Source: Coniella vitis (lineage: Eukaryota > Ascomycota > Sordariomycetes > Diaporthales > Schizoparmaceae). Taken from it: a stretch of DNA of 64,000 nucleotides. Below, one piece after another: positions 48,065-60,871 of the stretch (position 1 is the stretch's first letter; every line of letters starts with the position of its first letter). The notes below the pieces were generated by a model that saw nothing but the letters and a program-made list of their open reading frames with translations, was not told the origin of the DNA and searched no databases. The stretch covers positions 1-64,000 of the forward strand of contig WUJK01000011.1 in assembly GCA_011317545.1 (NCBI GenBank), read 5' to 3'. A program made the translations under genes and the position numbers.

Positions 48065-51000
48065 AGTATAAACGGGTATCGAGAGAGCGTTCGTAGTTTC
48101 GATCCTAATTTCTATTATTAACTAACTTAAGGAGAGAAGTAAGGGTAGTATCTATATAGCGGCGCGAGAGCTACTTTTAAATAGCTCTTATATTTAGGAT
48201 CTATCCGTAGATAGAGCTTTCTATAGGTCTACCGTCGATATAGGTCTTATTACCGATAGTCTTTTATATAGCTTATAAGCTATTCGGGAGACGCTCTTAT
48301 TTAGCGCTTATATAATACTAGTCTTTAGACGAGAAGGAAATATATTAACTAAGGCTTTATACCCTAGTATACCGAAGCCGTATATTTACCCGTAGGCTTA
48401 TAATATTACCCCCCCGCTTAGGCCGAACGCCTTCCTATAGAGCCGTATATAGTATAATAGCTACCTAAAAAGTATAACAATATAACGCCGCTACGCCCGC
48501 CTACCCTATTAAAGGAGCCTTATCCTCGTACCTAGCGAGTATAAAAGGAGTCTTATATCTACGGAGCTTCCTTTAATCTAGCTCTCGGCGAATTTATAAA
48601 TTCTACCGCTTATTATTCGTTAATAGAATAATAATAATACTCTTAACTTAGTAAGTAGTTATAAACGTAATATCTTTACTCTTAGAGCCTTAAAAAAGTA
48701 TAAATACCCCCTTAACCCTTACTCTAAGGGTTATTCCTTCCTCTTAATTAAACTAAAGCCCTTATAAATTATATAAAACTAACCCCTATAATAATAAGGT
48801 AAATATCGTACCTTCCCTATTCGTCCTCTACTTATACTTAGCTTTACTAATAATATAAATATTACTATTTACTCTAAGTAAGCTAGCGCGGCTTTTATTA
48901 TAATACCTACCGCTACTACCCCCGCTATTACTATAGGCTTTATAGCTATTCCTATAGCGGTAATACTTATAGCTATAGCTATAACTACTCCTACCGCGCC
49001 CGTTATTACTCCTACCGCTATTATCCTCGCCCCTACCCCTACTTAGCTCGATAAAGCTATTAATAAGCTTATTTAGAGTATTATTATTATTAACCTATAG
49101 CTCTAACCTTATATTACCCTCCCTAAGGGTATTAAGGACGAATAATACCTACCTTATATTATAAGGGCTTCTAAAAACCCCCTCTCCTTTTACCTTTATA
49201 GTATTAGTAAATAGCGCTTCCCCTACTTCTTTATAGCTTATTAACTATTATAGCCGGCGCCCGTTATTTCCCTTATAGGACGAATAAGAAGGGTAAGAAC
49301 TCTAGCTATTCCTATACCCCCCTTTATTAAACCGACGAGATATATACCGCTATTATTATTATAATTAACTATTCCCTTGCTTATAATACTTCCGACCTTA
49401 GTATATATTACTCTTTCCTTACTTATACCTTCCCGTACTTATATACTCTAGATATTCTCCGCCCCTAAGCCCTTATTACTCTCGCTATATACCGTATCCG
49501 TAACTACCTACCTAAGTTAGGTAAGACTTAGGTTAGCTATAATAAGGTCCGGTTATTAAATAATAAGTATACCTATAGTATATATACCTATTACTCCTTC
49601 CCTACTCGTATCCTATTAACTTTATACTAGCGCTATAATTATAAGCTCGTACGCTATTAAGCGGTAATATTAAAGGATATTACCGATTTATTAGCAAAGC
49701 TTATAAAGGGGGGTAATAAGGGTAAGGGCTTAGTTAATATTAAAACGAAGTATAGCGTTAATAATAACCCTTATTCTAGTAAAACTAAGGAGAATAATTC
49801 TAATAATAAGGAGGAGGTAAGTAAGGATAAGTAAGTAGCTATATTAGCGCGTATTTCGTATATAGGTTTCTTTTTATCTATAATACTTAATTTCCCTATT
49901 CTTCTTTTCTATAACTTTAGGCTATTATAATTTATAGCATTATTATAATATTACTCGAACTCCTTAAGAATAACTATATTCTTAAATTCGGATAATAGCT
50001 ATTAGTTTAGCTAGTCCTATCCGACCTATTTAACTAAGACTTTATATTATAACGTTTCGTCCGTTTTCGTATAGCCTCTACGTAGCTTATTATATACTCT
50101 AATAATACTTTCTACCTAATACTCGGGTTCCTTTCCCTTTTTAATTATAATAGGGTTAAGCCGGTATTCTCTTTATACCTATAACGGGAGCGGGTCTTAT
50201 ATAGCTCGAATTAGGAGATTTATATAAAAATAAGGGTAAATATCCGGCGGGATATTTAATTCTATTACGTAAGGGCTAACGATATATATTATAATATACT
50301 TCTTATATAGCTAGGCTAACTTCTTTAAAGGGCGATTAATAGTAATATTTTATAAGGAGAGCTAAACCTTATTACCTTTAATAAGCCGCTTTATAACTAC
50401 TTATAACTTATTCGTAGATTCTTCTATTTATTATTATATAACTATTATTACGGCTTAAGCAAAAGTAGTTATATCTTTAAGCTATTAGACGAAGTTCTCG
50501 GCTTAAACTCTAAGCGCTTATATTAGTAATATATTATATTCTACCTATTCGATTAGATTTATATAATAACCGTATAGGATAAAAAATAGGCTAAGGCTAA
50601 TTATATTAATATCCCTATTATTAATAGCTAGTTAAGCGCCGGGTAGGAGTATTAATTAATCTAATTATATATATATAATAAACGCTTAGAGGTAGTTTAT
50701 AACCTCTTAGTTTACCCTTTCTATAGCTTTATCCGTTTATAGGTAGAAAGCGGTGCTTAAGTACTACTCTATCTTTATAAGCTTATATAATCGGCGTTAG
50801 AACCCTCCTACCTAATTCGAGCCTCGGTTACTAACTATTACCTTAAGGAAACTATAAAACCGCTAGTAATAATATAAGAACCGCTCTATATATACTTCTA
50901 CGCTTATATTATATATAGCTTCGAGTATAATAGCTTTCGTTAATCGGTTTATAATTACTATTAAGTAAGCCTTTCTTATATCGTCCTTATAGGGGAGGTC

Positions 51001-54000
51001 GATTATAAAGTCTATAGATAACTCGCTTTATACCCGCTTAGGTATTAATAGGGGCTTAAGAAAGCCCTTCCTCTAATATCTCTATACCGTCTTATATCTA
51101 TAAATATTATAATTTCGTATAAACCGCCGAATACTACGGTATATACCTAGCTAGAAATAGCCCCTTATTATTATCGTAATAATAATATCCCTCCTTAGGT
51201 AGCTAGATAGGGTAGAATCGTAGATACTCTATATTAGTTTAATATATAAGGGTTCCTAATCCGGTAACTAGAGCTATTCGTAGAACCTAAATAATCCTTT
51301 CTTATCGATCGAATATTCCGCTATAAATACCTTAATAAGCTTACCTTCGGATATCTATAGGTAAGGGGGAAAAGAGCGTTTACCCCTACGGATTACGCTT
51401 ATAAGCTAGGAGTATACCTTATTATATAAGGTAGTATTATCCTATAGGCGTTAGAGCTCCTCTTATATAAAAACCTTGCTACCTATTAGTAATAGCTTAT
51501 CGTATATTATAACTTAGCTTATTTCTATCGATAGTAAAAGCTAGATTTACCTACCGGCGAGGCGTTCGTCGGATATATTATATAATATATCCTACTCCCT
51601 CCTTAAAAGGGCGTTTAAATGCTTATTAGCTACTCCTATATAGTAGGTTAAATAGTATCGAAAACGAGCTATCGTCTCGGACTAATAGACCTACCTCTTA
51701 ATAAAACGCTATAATATTATAAAATATTCGAGGTTCTTATAATCCGAATAAATTATAAATAGTAATATAATACCCCTAAGCTCTATATCCTATATTCTTA
51801 AGTAATTAATAATAGCTTATAGTTCCTTATTATAGATCTTATAGTTATATTCTATAGGGCTTAAGCGGTACGAGTAATATATTACCGAGCGGAGGATATT
51901 ATATTTATCCCTCTAAGAGAGGTAGCCGCTTAACGAATAGCTAGAATAATCCGCCTTTAATACTATCTCCTTATCCGGATCCTATTAGGCGAGTATAAGC
52001 TTACTAATAAAGAGATACTTTAGCTATTCGAATATAGTTTCTTCTTACTCCTTAAACCTAAATAAAACCCCCTTCTTAATTAAGGCTAGGAGGGGCCCTA
52101 CGATTTCGGAATAATTAGCGATAAACTAACAATAGAAGTTCGTAAATCCTAGGAAGCTATAAACTCCCTTAACCGTTTTCGGAGCCTCCTAATCGTATAT
52201 AATATATACCTTCTCGGGGTTTATATAAATCCCTACCCCCGCTTTAATAATAAAGCCTAGGTACTTTATCTCGATTATACCGAATTTATACTTAGTAATA
52301 TCTAAATTTAAATTTATTACTTCGAGAGTATATAATATTAGCTTTACCTTTACTCGGTAATCTTTAGCTATACCGTCGGTATATATTAGAATATTATCGA
52401 TATAAGCTAAATAGAAGATATTTAGATAAGGGCGTAGAGCGTTATTAATATAGCGCTAGAACGTTATAAAAGCGCTTATAAGTCCGAATAGGGTTATTAG
52501 GTATTTAAAGAGGCTATACCTTATATAAAAGGCAGTCTTCTATTTATCTCCTTCCTTAATATAAAGCTTATAAAACGCTATTTATATATCGAGCTTAGTA
52601 AAATATTTAGCGTTTATAATATTAGATAGGGTCTCTTTAATAAGGGGGAGTAGGTAATAATCGGCTTCCGAAATAGCGTTAAGCGTATAATAATTTATAT
52701 AAAAACGGAAGCTACCCCCTAGTTTCTTAATAAAGATTATAGAAGCTCCTATTAAGGAGCTATTAGCTTTAATATAGCTTATATCGAATAGCTCGATAAA
52801 AGTCTTCTTTAATATAATAAGTTCTTCTCTAGATATCCTATATAACGGGCCCTATAAGGCGTTTATAATAAACCTATCCGCCTTCTTATATAGCCGAATC
52901 TTATAATCCGCTCCCTCTTTATATAACGGTAGTACGGAAGCTATATCCTTATTAAAGAGGTTCTGGAATTTATAATACTCTAGGGGGAGTTTCTTATTAA
53001 CCGAGGATTCTACTTTCGGTAATAGGGCTTTAATAATATCGGCTATTATAATATTAAAAAACGCTACTTAAGTAGTATTTAAGCGTTTTATATACCGAAC
53101 TTCGCTCTAAATAATAAGGATATTAATAAATATATAGTTAAAGTTCTTAGGGCTATATCCTTATTCCTAAACCTCTAATTCTCCTACTTATCCGATGCTT
53201 AGGCGGTACTTATAAGCTATATATATTACCCTCTCTCTTTCTGCCTAAGGTTTTCCTAAAATAAGGTTATATTAAAGGCGGGGGATTATATAGGCTTAAA
53301 TACGATATAAATACCCGTTTAGGTCTATATTAAGGTAGGTTATATAGCGGATAACGGGCTATTTATACGATATTCTCTCCTTTAACGATTAATAAAGGGT
53401 CCTAAGCGGGATAGGTATATACGGAAGTCTTAACTTATATATAAGCGTCTCGCTTATAGTAGAATAATAGTTATAGCTAGAATTAATAAGTATTAGGATA
53501 AATAGAGTTAAATTATAAAATAGGTTTATTATAAAATAGTTTCTATTTATCTAACGCTTTACTTTTTATAAGCTAAAATCGAGACCTATAAGCTCCTATA
53601 TATAATTCTATATAGGAGTAGCTAGTTTTCCTTCTATTCCTTAGTAGTATTATTAAGGTCGATAAGGTTAATATTAGCGATATTAATATCCGTCTCCCGT
53701 ATAGCTTCTAAGCTAATAAGCGGGCGTACGGGTAGGAAGGGGTAATAAGCGATTCTATAATTCGAACGTTTATACCTATAATAAAGTTTCTATTCTTTCT
53801 TACGCCTAATCTCCGCTTAATTAACCTACCTTATACGCTATTTATTAGCTTATAGAACGTTAATACTAGTTATAGCTATATCCCTATCGGGATCCGTATA
53901 AGGGTTTTATAGTTTCTATCCGTTTCCTCCCGCTTATTAGGTTATTCTAAAGCGTTATATTATAGCTCCGGATAAATAGCTTAAGGGTAAAATATAGCTA

Positions 54001-54016
54001 TTATCTCGGATAATAA
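48065..54016 (-). mobile_element. family B element 4: Ty3/Gypsy chromovirus, pol plus 3' end, minus strand
   Basis: Read on the minus strand from 54016: protease near 53560-53440 (ILINSSYNYYSTIS for an ILIDSG-type motif), RT near 52950-52200 (catalytic AYIDNILIY near 52430-52380), RNase H and integrase across about 52000-50300, chromodomain near 50100-49960, then the 1.8-kb downstream part ending at 48065. The gag and 5' LTR are absent. It shares the region 49850-48065 with element 2 in inverse orientation. RIP-level decay as in its neighbours. Confidence 0.82.
50000..53600 (-). pseudogene. pol of family B element 4
   Basis: Ordered landmarks on the minus strand: aspartic protease, then RT with FRFYINYYTLNAISEADYYL and YIDNI in place of YLDD, LGFIIKAGVGIYINPEKV (thumb/connection region), FLGFTNFYC (typical RT-RNase H linker), integrase and chromodomain. 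Asp-to-Asn and Gln/Trp-to-stop changes fit RIP. It is clearly distinct from family A at the protein level. Confidence 0.75.
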
Positions 54017-57000
54017 TATTTATTATTCGTTTTTTAAAGTTTAATAGGTTCTAATAATATTAGATCCTTTTATAGGTTATTCTAATTCCTTAGTATCTAT
54101 ATACTAGTATACTATAGATACTTTTAATATAATCGTTTTATTCTAATATTATTATATTATCGAGGTTAAGTATATCTCCTCCGATATATAATATTATATT
54201 AAGTTCCTTAATAATAAATAATATAACAAGGTTACCTTCCGAATCTTCCTTAAAGATTATTATAATATCTTAGTCTTTATTATTACTATCCTTATAATCT
54301 AACCGTTTACTAAGAGTATCTATTTATTTATTTTCTTTACCTTTATAATATATAATCTTAAAGTCGAATTCCGATAAAAATTCGTATTATCTAACTTATC
54401 GTTTATTAAGCTACTTTATTAAGGTAAATACCTAAAGGTTCTTATAATCCGTATATATAAGAATTTATTATTTCGCGCCGATAAGGTAATATTACTATTC
54501 CCTAAAAGCTTTTATTATTACTATAAGTTCTTAATCGGGCGTTCTATAATTAAGTTCTAATCCGTTTAGCTTCTTACTAAAGTTACTAATTATCTATAAT
54601 CGTCCTTTATTATCTCGTTATCCGAGTTATCTACCGAATATATAATCTAATATATTTATCTTAATCTTAAAAACTTTATCTTAGTCTATTTCGATTAGGA
54701 TTAGTTCTAATATAACTATATCCTTAATTATATTAAAGGCTTTTTATACCTATTCGTTCTAATTAAAGGTAGTATCCTTTTTCGTAAGTTCTATAAATAG
54801 TATTATAATACTATTATAATTCTTAATAAATTATCGGTAGAAATTAATATAGCTTAAGAAAGCTCTAATATCCTTAATATTCTAAGGTAAAGGCTAATCC
54901 CTAATTACTTATACTTTATCTTTCTATATTCGTATATACCTTAATATAATAATATATCCGAGGTAGTTAATTTCTTAAGTATTCTAATTATATTTAATAG
55001 ATTCTACTAAAATCTTATTATCTTAGAGGATTTATAGGATTATCGTAATATATTTCTAATATTCTTCGAATATCTTTAAATAAATAAAGATATCGTTTAG
55101 GTAAGCGATTATAAAATAATTAAGGTATTTATATAAGATAAAGTTTATTATTTCCTAAAATAATATAGGAGCGTTAGGTAGTTCGAATAGTATAATAAGA
55201 TATTCGAAATATCCGTAGTATATTCTAAACGCTATTTTCTATTCTTCTCCGAGTTTAATACGAATATATATATATCCTTCCTTAAGGTCGAAGGCTATAA
55301 ATTATTAAGCTCCTCTAAGTCTATCTTTAAATTCTTTAAAGAGAGGTAAGGGGTATTAATTCTTAATTATAATATTATTAAATTACCGATAGTTAATATA
55401 TAGTTATAATTTACCGTTTCTCTTTAATATAAATAGGATTAGGTACCCTACTAGTAAATATAAGGGTCTAATATAGCTTTTTTTAAGATTTTCGTCGATA
55501 TATTCTCTAAATACTTTAAGTTTATCCTTATCTAATCTATAGATAGGAAAGAACTTTAGTTATTCTCCTTCTTTAAATAGGATCTTATAGTTATATAGGC
55601 TATACTCTAATAGGCTATTATCGAATTTTCCTTAAAATAGTTTTATAAACTTTCGATACTCTTCTAGTATATCGGAGAGGTCTCTAAATATATCTTTATC
55701 TTATATAGTTACTATTATAAGGAGATATCGTTATATATACTTAGTTCCTTCTTAAACTTATCGTAATAATATATCCTATTATCTATAGAATCCTATTATA
55801 TCGTATCCTAATCTATTATATCCCTTCTTTTATTAGGTATTAACTATTACTAGATCCTTCTCTATAAGCTATTAAGGTTTATTATATCCTAAGGTAGCTA
55901 TTATCTTAACTCTTCTCGATTTAGAGGTATATATAAATTCGTTTAAGCCCTTATTATCTAGGTATCCCTTAATAATTAAATCTAATCCTATACCTTTAAT
56001 TATAACTATTTCTTAAGTATCCGCTTTATCTTATAAAACATAGCTATTAATCTAATCGATTCGAGGATTTTCCTTTCTTAATTATAATATACTTAAAATT
56101 AGCTTATATTATACGGTATTTATAATATCGAAGTTTATTAGTATTATATATCTATAGATTATAACTAGTAATTAATTAGATTCTATATCGATAATACCTT
56201 AGCTATAAGTAACTTTTATACCTTTTATAATATTAAGTTTATAAGGTTTTATCTTCTTCTTCTAAGGTATTTATTCTTTATTAATAACGCTTAAGGATAT
56301 AAAGTTTCCTTATACTCTACTATTTAGGAGTATTATATACTATTTACCGTTAATTTATACTACGATTTTTAAATATTTATATATCGAGCTATTTATTATA
56401 TAGAGGGACTTTATCGTAAATCTTAATCGCTTATTATCCCTTATAAATAATCTTTACCTTTTAGGTTCTACTATTCTTATTATATTCTAAGGGCTATTAT
56501 TTATATTAAGTTCTTAGCTTATTATATTCCGTATCGTATATATACTATAGCTTATCGTTATAAGTATATTTAATTTTCTTCTTTCGTATAGAGAGTTTAT
56601 ACTCTAAGCTAATTATCCTTAAGGTTATAATAGGTATATACTTTATCCGCTAGGTATTCTATATAATCGGCGCGCTTATAGAAGCTATAGTATATAGGTT
56701 CTATATATACGTGCTTTACGAGCTTTTCCCTTTTTTTCTATTCGTATATTCTATACTAGTCGAGCGCTTTTTCTTACGCGTAAGGTATATACTAGGGTAT
56801 TATATATTAGTATTATTTTACTTATCGTATAATATATCCGTAGGAGGTATTATATATAAGGCTAATATTAGTATAGTTTCCCCTTATTCTAAGTATTTTA
56901 TAATAATCGCTATTATCGTTATCGTAAGCGATAATATATTACCCTAATTTATATATAGGGAATTATTCGTTAATTACCTTATATTAGAAGTATTATCTAT

Positions 57001-59214
57001 AATTATATATAATATAGGTAAACTATATAATCTAGTAGTACTTTTCGTAGAAATAATTAATTCGTATATCTTCCTATATAAGGGGGGTTTTATCTTAATA
57101 GGTTATTATCCTAAATAATTCTCTAAGTATAATACCGTAGATAAGGTAGTATATATCTCTTTTATCGATATCTTCGTTTATAAAGCTTTCTAATTCCAAA
57201 CTTATTCCTTTATTAATAGTTTAAATACTAATATTCTAACCGATACTAAGCTTTTCCTATTATTCCGTAATTTCCGTAATATTACTTTATAAAATATTCG
57301 TTTCGTTAAATAATTCGTACCCTTCTATATCGCGCTAATAGGGATATTCCCTAATAAGCTAAGTTATTATTCTATTATTAGTCTTTTAAATATATTATTA
57401 TCTATTAGAAGGGGTATTTTCTAAGTAATTATAATTTATCGTTCCTTATAAGGTTTCTAAGGGAATTATCCTAAGCTTTACTTTATTAAGAGGTATATTA
57501 TATAATTATCCTTATAATAGAAGGTCTAGTTAAGGAGTTTATAATTAGAATCGTCCGATATTTACTCTAAAAGCTAGTTTTAGCTAGGAATAGGGTTTAT
57601 AATCTTATATATTATAATATTAGCTTATTATCCTTCGGGGACTTTCTTAAATTCCTTAGGTTTTTTAGGTTATCGGTATTCTTATATAAAATAGCCTATC
57701 TTACTATAATTAAAGTATTCCTTAGCTATAGGTTTCCTTTAAGCTATATCGAGCTTTATAAAGCCTAAGTATATTATACCGTTAGTTATTATACCTTATT
57801 ATTAAAAGCTATAGTTAATTATTTATTAAATCCGCCGTCCTATATTAGCGTAATTCCTTTATATAATATAGCTTCCTCCTTTCTTACTTTTCTCTATATA
57901 TTTTTCGTAAAGATACTTATAGATATAGATAATATTATTACTAAATATTATAAAGTCTTCGGGCTAATCCTATTTAAAGATTTCGTCCTTAACCTTATCC
58001 TTAAATCCTCTATAGTAATATTCTATAAGGTTCTTATCTTCCTAAAGGAGGCGTAATAAGAGTTATTTAAAGCGGACTATATAAACTAAAGTAGACTTAT
58101 TCTACTTAAGTTCTATAAATTATTATATTATAATCCGTTCTTCGTTAGGATTATTAAATATTTCCTTAATAATATATTTAAATCCTACGAATAAATCTAA
58201 TATATTCTTAGTAATCGGCTTATATTAATCGAGATTACCTAGGTATTTAATATAGTTACGAAGTAAAGGTTTATATTAGATAAGCGTATTTATTTCGAAT
58301 CGTATATTAGCTAGGATAACTTTATCGGGTTCGGTAATAAATTAAGCTATATTATATAGGAAGTATACCTTATAATAAATAAGGAACCCTTAAAGTATTT
58401 TTTAATTATTATTATATATAATAGGTTTATCTATCTTATAGCTATTACCGGTATTTTAAATAATAGGTATTAAGGGTATAGCGGCTATAGCTTAATATTA
58501 TTCGAGCTATTAAGCTTATTTATAGATAATACGATTCTACTACTCCTAATCCTATTAGAGTATAACGAGTTATTAAGTAAATTCGATTAATTAATATATT
58601 ATATCTTCCTAAGTTATAATCTAACGATATCCTTCTCCTAAAGTAAATAGGGTAGGAGTTTAAGGAGCTATTTCTATACTTAATATTACTTAAGAGGTAT
58701 ATATAAACCGTCCTAAATAAGAGTTATAAAAATATAATAATCCTTACTTAAATCCCGGATTCTAGAAATACCTATAAATTATATATTAATAGGCGGGGAA
58801 GTATTACCTTTAAGTTTTCGTATATTATCTAGTAATATTAAGTATTATAAGTAATTAAAAGGGATTACCCTATTATATAAAATAATACTTAGATTTATAA
58901 CTAAAGATTATAAGGAAACTATCTAATATTAAGCTATAAACTCCTATCCTTATATCCTTCTATTATTAACTACTATTCCCTAAATAGTACCTTAGACCGA
59001 CGATATCGCTTATCGATTATTATAGTCTAAGTCGATAGAGTTATAATATAGTCCTTACTATCTACCCTTATCCTATATAACCCTAACCCTGGTTATATTA
59101 TCTAGTATAACTTTATTATATAAGAGATCCCTATCGGTCCGTTAAGATTCCGATTTACTAGTATATAGTTACGCTAGCCTATTCCTATAACCTATATAAC
59201 CGTAGATTATAATA
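54017..59214 (-). mobile_element. family A element 5: minus-strand copy lacking its 3' end
   Basis: 5' LTR at 59214-58733, gag about 58650-57700, protease near 56420-56360, RT near 55600-55050 (AYLNDIFIY, closer to YLDD than in element 1), RNase H/integrase start to 54017. It corresponds to 34633-39730 of element 1 reversed and stops where element 4 begins. Confidence 0.85.
58733..59214 (-). repeat. 5' LTR of element 5 (482 bp)
   Basis: Minus-strand start TATTATAATC at 59214, end at 58733. Telomere-type AACCCTAACCCT (plus strand) is at 59079-59090. Confidence 0.88.
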
Positions 59215-59879
59215 CTATTATAGGGGTTTATTATTCTAATAAAGATATAATATAATTTATTTAAAGAGTATTATATAATACGATACTAATTTAGTTTACT
59301 TAAGTTAAGAGATCTTATATTCTATATTACGTTATTCGTTAGGGTTTCTAAAGGTTTCCTTAAGTATCTAGGCGAAGGTTTCGAATAATATAAAGAGTTC
59401 GTTAATCTCGTTTTCTCTAGTCTCTTCTATATCGAATTCCAGGAAATTCCGTAGGATAGGTTTAAACTATATAAGTATATTACCTTTAAGCCTACTAGCT
59501 ACGAATTCTACTTTCTTAGCTTTAATAGGGAATTACTATTAATAGTACTAGAAGTAAGCTTTAAGGGCTATAATAAAAGGTTAAATATCGTCTTCTTATC
59601 TATAATAGACCTTAGGCTATTCTATCTTAAAGGGTTTATTAGAAGTTCCGCTAGTATTTCCTCGAGCTTTAAGTTCTATAATACGTATAGTAAGTATATT
59701 AATAGTAGTTAAAAGTTACTAATTAGTATTCTAAGTCTAGTTAACCGTTAAGGGGGCTAGAATAATTAGTACTATAGTTAAATATTATACTTAATATTAC
59801 CTAAGAGGTATATATAGATCGTCCTAAATAAGAGTTATAAAAATATAATAATCCTTATCTAAATCCCTAATTCTAGAAA

Positions 59880-60076
59880 TGTGACGGGCTGGCCCCTGTG
59901 GGGCTCCAGGAATTGACTAGCGTTCCTGCGGCCGTCTCCGACGTACGTACGGAACCTTTCGCTTGGGCGGTTGAGGCAAAAGGTACGCAATCTTCTGAAT
60001 ACGTTTCAGAAGATCTAATCAACTTATCAGGCACGTCAGGGCGAAGGCAATATCACAGCTTAGTGGGCCTGTAATA
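59880..60076 (-). repeat. TRIM 3' terminal repeat (197 bp)
   Basis: Differs from the other repeat (60225-60421) at about nine sites, all C/T or G/A transitions. Its inner end TGTAATA replaces TGTGACA. Confidence 0.9.
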
Positions 60077-60224
60077 TCACCTCCCTTCTCTCCCTCTGAT
60101 AACGTCGGACCCCTAAAGCTCACCCGCGACGTTGCTTTATAAGCCGAAGTTCACACGGAAGGGGTATCCAAGACTTTTAGCACTCCGTAGCTCGAACTTG
60201 CGACCTTGGGGTGTTCAGAAGATA

Positions 60225-60421
60225 TATGACGGGCTGGCCCCTGTGGGGCTCCAGGAATTGACTAGCGTTCCTGCGGCCGTCTCCGACGTATATACGGAAC
60301 CTTTCGCTTGGGCGGTTGAGGCAAAAGGTACGCAATCTTCTGAACACGTTTCAGAAGATCTAGTCAACTTATCAGGCACGTCAGGACGAAGGCAATATCA
60401 CAGCTTGGTGGGCCTGTGACA
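60225..60421 (-). repeat. TRIM 5' terminal repeat (197 bp)
   Basis: Its inner end reads TATGACGGGC for TGTGACGGGC. It contains the inverted repeat CTTCTGAA..TTCAGAAG shared by both repeats. Confidence 0.9.
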
Positions 60422-60871
60422 AGAAATACCTATAAGTTTATATATTAGTAGGAAAGGGAAATATACCTTTAAGTCTTCGTATGTTTCTATATAATATTAA
60501 GTATTATAAGAGATTAAGAGGGATTACCCTATTACTCGAGGTAATACTTAGATTTATAACTAAAGATTATAAGGAAACTATCTAATATTAAACCGTAAAC
60601 TTCTATCCTTATATCTTTCTATTATAGTATCCTTTAATATATAGCCTATTCGAGCCTACTATTACCTATAGTTGCCTATAGTTGCCTATAGTTGCCTATT
60701 ATAACATCGATGGGCAATGATAGTCTAATGTAGGATTCCTAACCCTAACCCTGATTACGTTAATCTGTATTCTTATATGAGACATCCCTATCGGTCCGTT
60801 AAGGTTCCGATTTGCTGGCATATGGTTGCGCTGGCCTGTTCCTGTGACCTGCATGTTCATTGGTTATAACA

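Larger units (their letters stand above)
59880..60421 (-). mobile_element. TRIM-like miniature LTR retroelement (542 bp)
   Basis: Begins TGTGACGGGC and ends GCCTGTGACA, flanked by the 5-bp duplication AGAAA (59875-59879 and 60422-60426). Two 197-bp direct terminal repeats (59880-60076 and 60225-60421) surround a 148-bp interior. On the minus strand the interior ends with a purine-rich tract (complement of 60080-60098) just before the 3' repeat, giving the orientation. No protein is encoded; a 95-codon plus-strand ORF (60132-60419) covering it is incidental. It contrasts with its surroundings in keeping CA/TG. The primer site is not obvious, though a GTTCGAGC tRNA T-arm-like word lies near the 5' repeat. 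Confidence 0.92.
59215..60871 (-). mobile_element. family A element 6: LTR and gag relic, minus strand
   Basis: LTR start TGTTATAACCAATGAACATG (minus) at 60871; LTR end at 59844; gag relic 59843-59215 similar to element 0 (33710-34345 reversed). Element 5 inserted into its gag. Its LTR hosts the TRIM at 59880-60421. The outer 5' end (60871-60780) retains CA/TG words, as does the outer end of element 0. Confidence 0.82.
59844..60871 (-). repeat. LTR of element 6 (481 bp net) interrupted by TRIM
   Basis: Without the 542-bp insertion and its 5-bp duplication the LTR is 481 bp. AACCCTAACCCT (plus) is at 60741-60752. It also holds a 10-bp GTTGCCTATA tandem repeat at 60671-60700, absent from the other LTRs. 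Confidence 0.85.

Noticed and set aside
56711..56947. 78-codon plus-strand hydrophobic ORF
   Set aside because: Antisense to the minus-strand family A element 5; the same sequence in elements 1 and 3 has no preserved frame on that strand.
60132..60419. 95-codon plus-strand ORF
   Set aside because: Lies across the TRIM interior and terminal repeat, opposite to the element's orientation; the matching frame in the other terminal repeat is not conserved as coding.
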